The position numbers were made by a program, and so were the translations under genes. A stretch of 64,000 bases of DNA from Burkholderia sp. USMB20 (GTDB lineage Bacteria; Pseudomonadota; Gammaproteobacteria; Burkholderiales; Burkholderiaceae), in contig NZ_JTAN02000018.1 of the NCBI RefSeq assembly GCF_000949135.2, positions 186,001-250,000 of the forward strand. The letters run 5' to 3'. Shown one piece after another: positions 63,781 to 64,000 of this stretch. Positions within the stretch are counted from its first letter, which is position 1. The number at the start of each line of letters is the position of its first letter. The notes beneath the pieces were generated by a model. The model made no database searches and had not been told where the DNA came from. It was given only the letters and a program-made list of their open reading frames with translations.

Positions 63781-64000
63781 ATGAAACTGAAGCTCGACAT
63801 CGTGCAGCTCGCCGGCCGCGACGGCGACACACCGTACAACCTGCGGCGCACGCTCGACGCCATCGCGAGCTGCGCGCCCGGCACCGACATCGTGATGTTT
63901 CCGGAAGCGCAGCTCACCGGCTTTCTCGATCCGTCGAATCTCGCGCGCGTGGCCGAGCCGCTCGACGGTCCGAGCATCGGCGCGGTGATCGCGGCCGCGC
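63781..64000 (+). CDS. Carbon-nitrogen hydrolase (nitrilase superfamily), 5' part
   Basis: The first 73 codons of a gene that runs out of the window, starting MKLKLDIVQLAGRDGDTPYN. The motif VMFPEAQLTGF carries the catalytic Glu of the nitrilase superfamily, and the spacing from the start is normal. Family members hydrolyse amides, ureas or nitriles in the cytosol. The Lys and Cys of the triad lie beyond the window, so the activity cannot be checked here. Confidence 0.85.
   Translation, partial: MKLKLDIVQLAGRDGDTPYNLRRTLDAIASCAPGTDIVMFPEAQLTGFLDPSNLARVAEPLDGPSIGAVIAAA

Overview
This GC-rich window (about two-thirds G+C by eye) looks like a replicon of a Burkholderia species, most likely of the B. 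cepacia complex type. The reasons are the very dense high-GC coding, the wealth of LysR regulators and FAD monooxygenases, the paired winged-helix/ATPase regulators and a Burkholderia-like bcs cellulose locus. No tRNA, rRNA, CRISPR array, insertion sequence or prophage was seen. Species assignment is inference from protein resemblance only.

Layout. 1-190: 3' end of an RND-type outer-membrane efflux gene. 294-8464: a signalling block with a FixJ-type response regulator, a stand-alone receiver, a winged-helix/ATPase regulator and, divergently, a 1.7 kaa sensor that joins a degenerate protein kinase, an AAA-type ATPase, GAF and histidine kinase. 8532-10282: a glutaredoxin-like/thioredoxin-reductase-like fusion without any CxxC, and a divergent UBP-type zinc finger. 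10417-26323: a plus-strand catabolic region with a VOC protein, three paralogous aromatic-ring FAD monooxygenases, a DUF485/solute:sodium symporter pair, a Tat-exported ACMSD-like amidohydrolase, a triheme cytochrome c/2Fe-2S/molybdopterin hydroxylase, a LysR regulator, an MFS transporter and an Old Yellow Enzyme homologue. The best guess is uptake and stepwise hydroxylation/decarboxylation of an N-heteroaromatic acid, comparable in logic to nicotinate or picolinate breakdown. A palindrome TTATC-N4-GATAA lies upstream of the FixJ regulator and, twice in tandem, upstream of the VOC/monooxygenase operon. This ties the signalling block to the catabolic block.

26397-40989: a minus-strand HD-fold protein that has lost its HD pair, a YtcJ-type amidohydrolase, a full-length winged-helix/ATPase regulator, an AraC regulator, a metallo-beta-lactamase-fold hydrolase, a FrnE-type DsbA protein, and two LysR-linked modules. 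One module (XapX - chimeric VOC protein - alginate-export-type porin) contains a gene whose start is the N-terminus of an amidohydrolase fused to a VOC protein. 41000-43942: Na+/H+ antiporter, OsmC and pirin.

44025-58791: a minus-strand cellulose operon in the order bcsB-Z-C-E-F-Q-A-G-R, with most junctions overlapping and BcsG present (phosphoethanolamine cellulose). The 5' parts of bcsA and bcsE carry dense runs of single-base frameshifts in CG tracts, either sequencing error or real decay. A divergent GAF-GGDEF diguanylate cyclase (59303-60325) can supply c-di-GMP to BcsA and BcsE. 60372-63648: a phospholipid-type operon (CDP-alcohol phosphotransferase, acyltransferase, CdsA-like cytidylyltransferase) in which the usual alpha/beta-hydrolase/methyltransferase gene is only a remnant and the acyltransferase is frameshifted. 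The window ends inside a nitrilase-superfamily gene.
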